Of a DNA stretch of 22,248 nt, positions 20,902 to 22,248 are shown in pieces; positions within the stretch are counted from its first letter, which is position 1; each line of letters opens with the position of its first letter. The stretch spans positions 1-22,248 of the forward strand of contig NWUY0304803059.1 of NCBI GenBank assembly GCA_004151065.3, read 5' to 3'. This DNA comes from Larix sibirica. Taxonomy: Eukaryota; Streptophyta; Pinopsida; Pinales; Pinaceae. The notes below the pieces were generated by a model, which ran no database searches, was not told the DNA's origin, and worked only from the letters and a program-made list of their open reading frames with translations. Both the position numbers and the translations under genes were made by a program.

Positions 20902-20936
20902 TGGGAAAGGCTTGCTTGACCAAAGGGAGGGCAAGG
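20902..20936 (-). mobile_element. Bpu-like element, copy 4, between protease and RT
   Basis: Thirty-three bases (20904-20936) are identical to the other copies. The left terminal motif reads TGGG instead of AAGG, so either this end mutated or the duplication was imperfect. It lies in the linker between protease and RT of the minus-strand chromovirus, 197 bp from copy 3 and in the same orientation. Confidence 0.85.
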
Positions 20937-21720
20937 TATATCCTCAAATAGATTTGCAAACCCTTGCAACACTGTAAATTACTCAAGACTTTTTCCTTTT
21001 TCTTTTTTTTACTCTTCCACATGGGCTGCATATAGTTGACACCTTTTTAGCATTTTTTTCTCGTAAAGCTGTAATCTGCCTTTTATAAATAGGCATTGGA
21101 ATGCCTTTCACTGTCATTTGCTTCCTTTATTCATAAAGACAAGTAAAAGTCTTGTTGTGGAAAACTATAACATCATAATGTGCATTTAACCAGTCCATTC
21201 CAATGTGAACATCATAAGAACCAAGTTACAATATGTTCAGATCTGCAATAGTATGGACTCCATTCATATCTAATGGGCGGCCTTTTACTATCTCATTGAC
21301 CTTCCTTTTTTTCCCAGTAGCTAACTAGACCAAGTATGATTTATCATGCTTACTTCTCTTTATATTAAGTCTTTGTACTAAATTAGGAGCAATTTAACTA
21401 TGACTTGCTCCTAATTCAATTTCAATTGCAATAGGTTGCTTGGCAATTATACCTTCAACCACGATCATGTTGGACTGATGACTTGCTTGTCAATTGTCCA
21501 AGGTTGCATAGATTCTTGGAATGTTTCTTCCCACATCTTCTACTGTAGTTGCTTCTTGGATGTTATGCATATTCATCATTCTGTCTTCCCTACAAGGACA
21601 ATCTCTATACAAATGATCTCTTTTACATCCCCAACATTTGACTAGCTACCTTGTCCTTTTCCCCAAAGAGTCTACCATCTTGGATTCACTCTGAGTTGGT
21701 TGATTTTGCTGATATGTGTT

Positions 21721-22248
21721 AGGGCTGAGGAAGAATCCCAAAAGGTTCGCTAGGTCTTCTATAAAAAGCCAGTAGCAGACTGGTAGCTGACACAGGCTTG
21801 GGATAACCTGTAGCTTGCCAACATGACAAAGCTATAATATAGGTAGAGGCTCCCTCATCTAATACATATCGGTATATTTTTTATGCGGGTGGCATAGAGT
21901 AGAGTTTAAACTCATTATAATTACACTACGAACACTCAGCATCTATGCATGCACGTAACTTTCAATTTTTTCATTGTAAGGACGAAGACTAAAGAAAGAA
22001 GGTCTTATTATCTCTGCCTTTCTTCCTAAGAGACCCTAAGTTACTGGTCTTTTTTATTATCCTTCTTTGGGTTTAGTTCTCCTTCTTTCTAGGATCGCTT
22101 TCTTTATTCTCAACGGAACAAGAACTATGGCTTTTCACGCACTCAAGCACCCACAATACCTGCCCCACACAACACCATGAAGTTACTACTTCATCCAGGT
22201 GCTATTCAGTGTGTGCATAGAAAGCTAAACCAAATCCTGTCATCTGCA
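21721..22248. other. Plant-type spacer beyond the retrotransposon junction
   Basis: Gag similarity ends near 21720. What follows has the AAAGAAAG and CTTTCTTCC-rich texture typical of plant mitochondrial spacers, for example 21985-22110. No gene, tRNA or repeat is recognised here. Confidence 0.4.

Larger units (their letters stand above)
18511..21720 (-). pseudogene. Ty3/gypsy chromovirus gag-pol remnant, decayed
   Basis: Reading from high to low coordinates, the domains follow the family order. A gag zinc knuckle (CWGC..DH..RDC) lies at 21636-21598. A protease region near 21430-21360 has GASHS but ELG where D-S/T-G is expected. RT ([29 protein letters not shown]) spans about 20675-20480 and then APFGFTNAPATF. 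This passes directly into RNase H (GGILTQNWHVV near 20420, then YVTHDLQLVAIVHAL). The integrase zinc region (FFWPGIKKD, then CIKC) lies near 19795-19740, the integrase core near 19660-19320, and a chromodomain ending EEATWELEE near 18620. The RT YxDD segment is missing, and the first integrase Asp appears as His. Three Bpu-like elements interrupt the frame. The 5' half of gag and the 5' LTR are absent. It is non-functional. Confidence 0.9.

Noticed and set aside
15645-21720. Intact retrotransposon
   Set aside because: Both elements have many stops and shifts, missing ends, and lost catalytic segments.

Overview
The window looks like accessory, essentially gene-less DNA from a large, repeat-rich mitochondrial genome of a vascular plant, although a nuclear copy of such DNA cannot be excluded. 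I found no intact conventional gene, rRNA or convincing tRNA. What can be recognised is debris of three origins: fungal-type mitochondrial genes, plant Ty3/gypsy chromovirus retrotransposons, and short mobile or tandem repeats. A mycorrhizal host (an orchid, for example) would fit the fungal DNA. A gymnosperm would fit the Bpu-like short elements. The sequence alone does not decide between them.

Layout. 1-4316 is an AT-rich, ORF-free block built from a small vocabulary of recurring words (TGATTAC, TAAGCT, ACTAGTA, TAATTAC, CATGG). 4317-4631 (minus) is a truncated retrotransposon gag, with a leader-like stretch upstream that carries three copies of a ~49-bp repeat. 5300-9460 is non-coding mosaic DNA with several degenerate tandem and dispersed repeats. 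9460-9680 is a GGCTATGACTGG-type tandem block that ends at the start of a fungal mitochondrial insert. That insert (about 9681-11050) holds the C-terminal half of nad4 followed on the same strand by the N-terminal two-thirds of atp6, both decayed. 11051-15644 is again non-coding, with further short tandem blocks.

15645-21720 is a 6.1-kb retrotransposon segment. A plus-strand chromovirus pol runs from mid-RT to a broken chromodomain. It meets, tail to tail, a minus-strand chromovirus that can be followed from its 3' LTR (ending near 18510) back to the gag zinc knuckle near 21640. Both outer ends break inside coding sequence. This is what one would expect if a single piece of nuclear DNA containing two (possibly nested) elements was captured by the organelle. 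21721-22248 returns to unassigned plant-type DNA.

The most interesting signal is a 35-bp element, present four times (11321, 19389, 20671, 20902) in both orientations. Its central 33 bp are identical in every copy, while three of the copies lie inside badly decayed retrotransposon coding sequence. In the two clearest cases, reading across the element with one flanking CCTT/AAGG removed rejoins conserved residues. This points to insertion with a 4-bp AAGG duplication. It resembles the Bpu short interspersed elements known from Cycas mitochondrial DNA, and it moved after the retrotransposons were in place.
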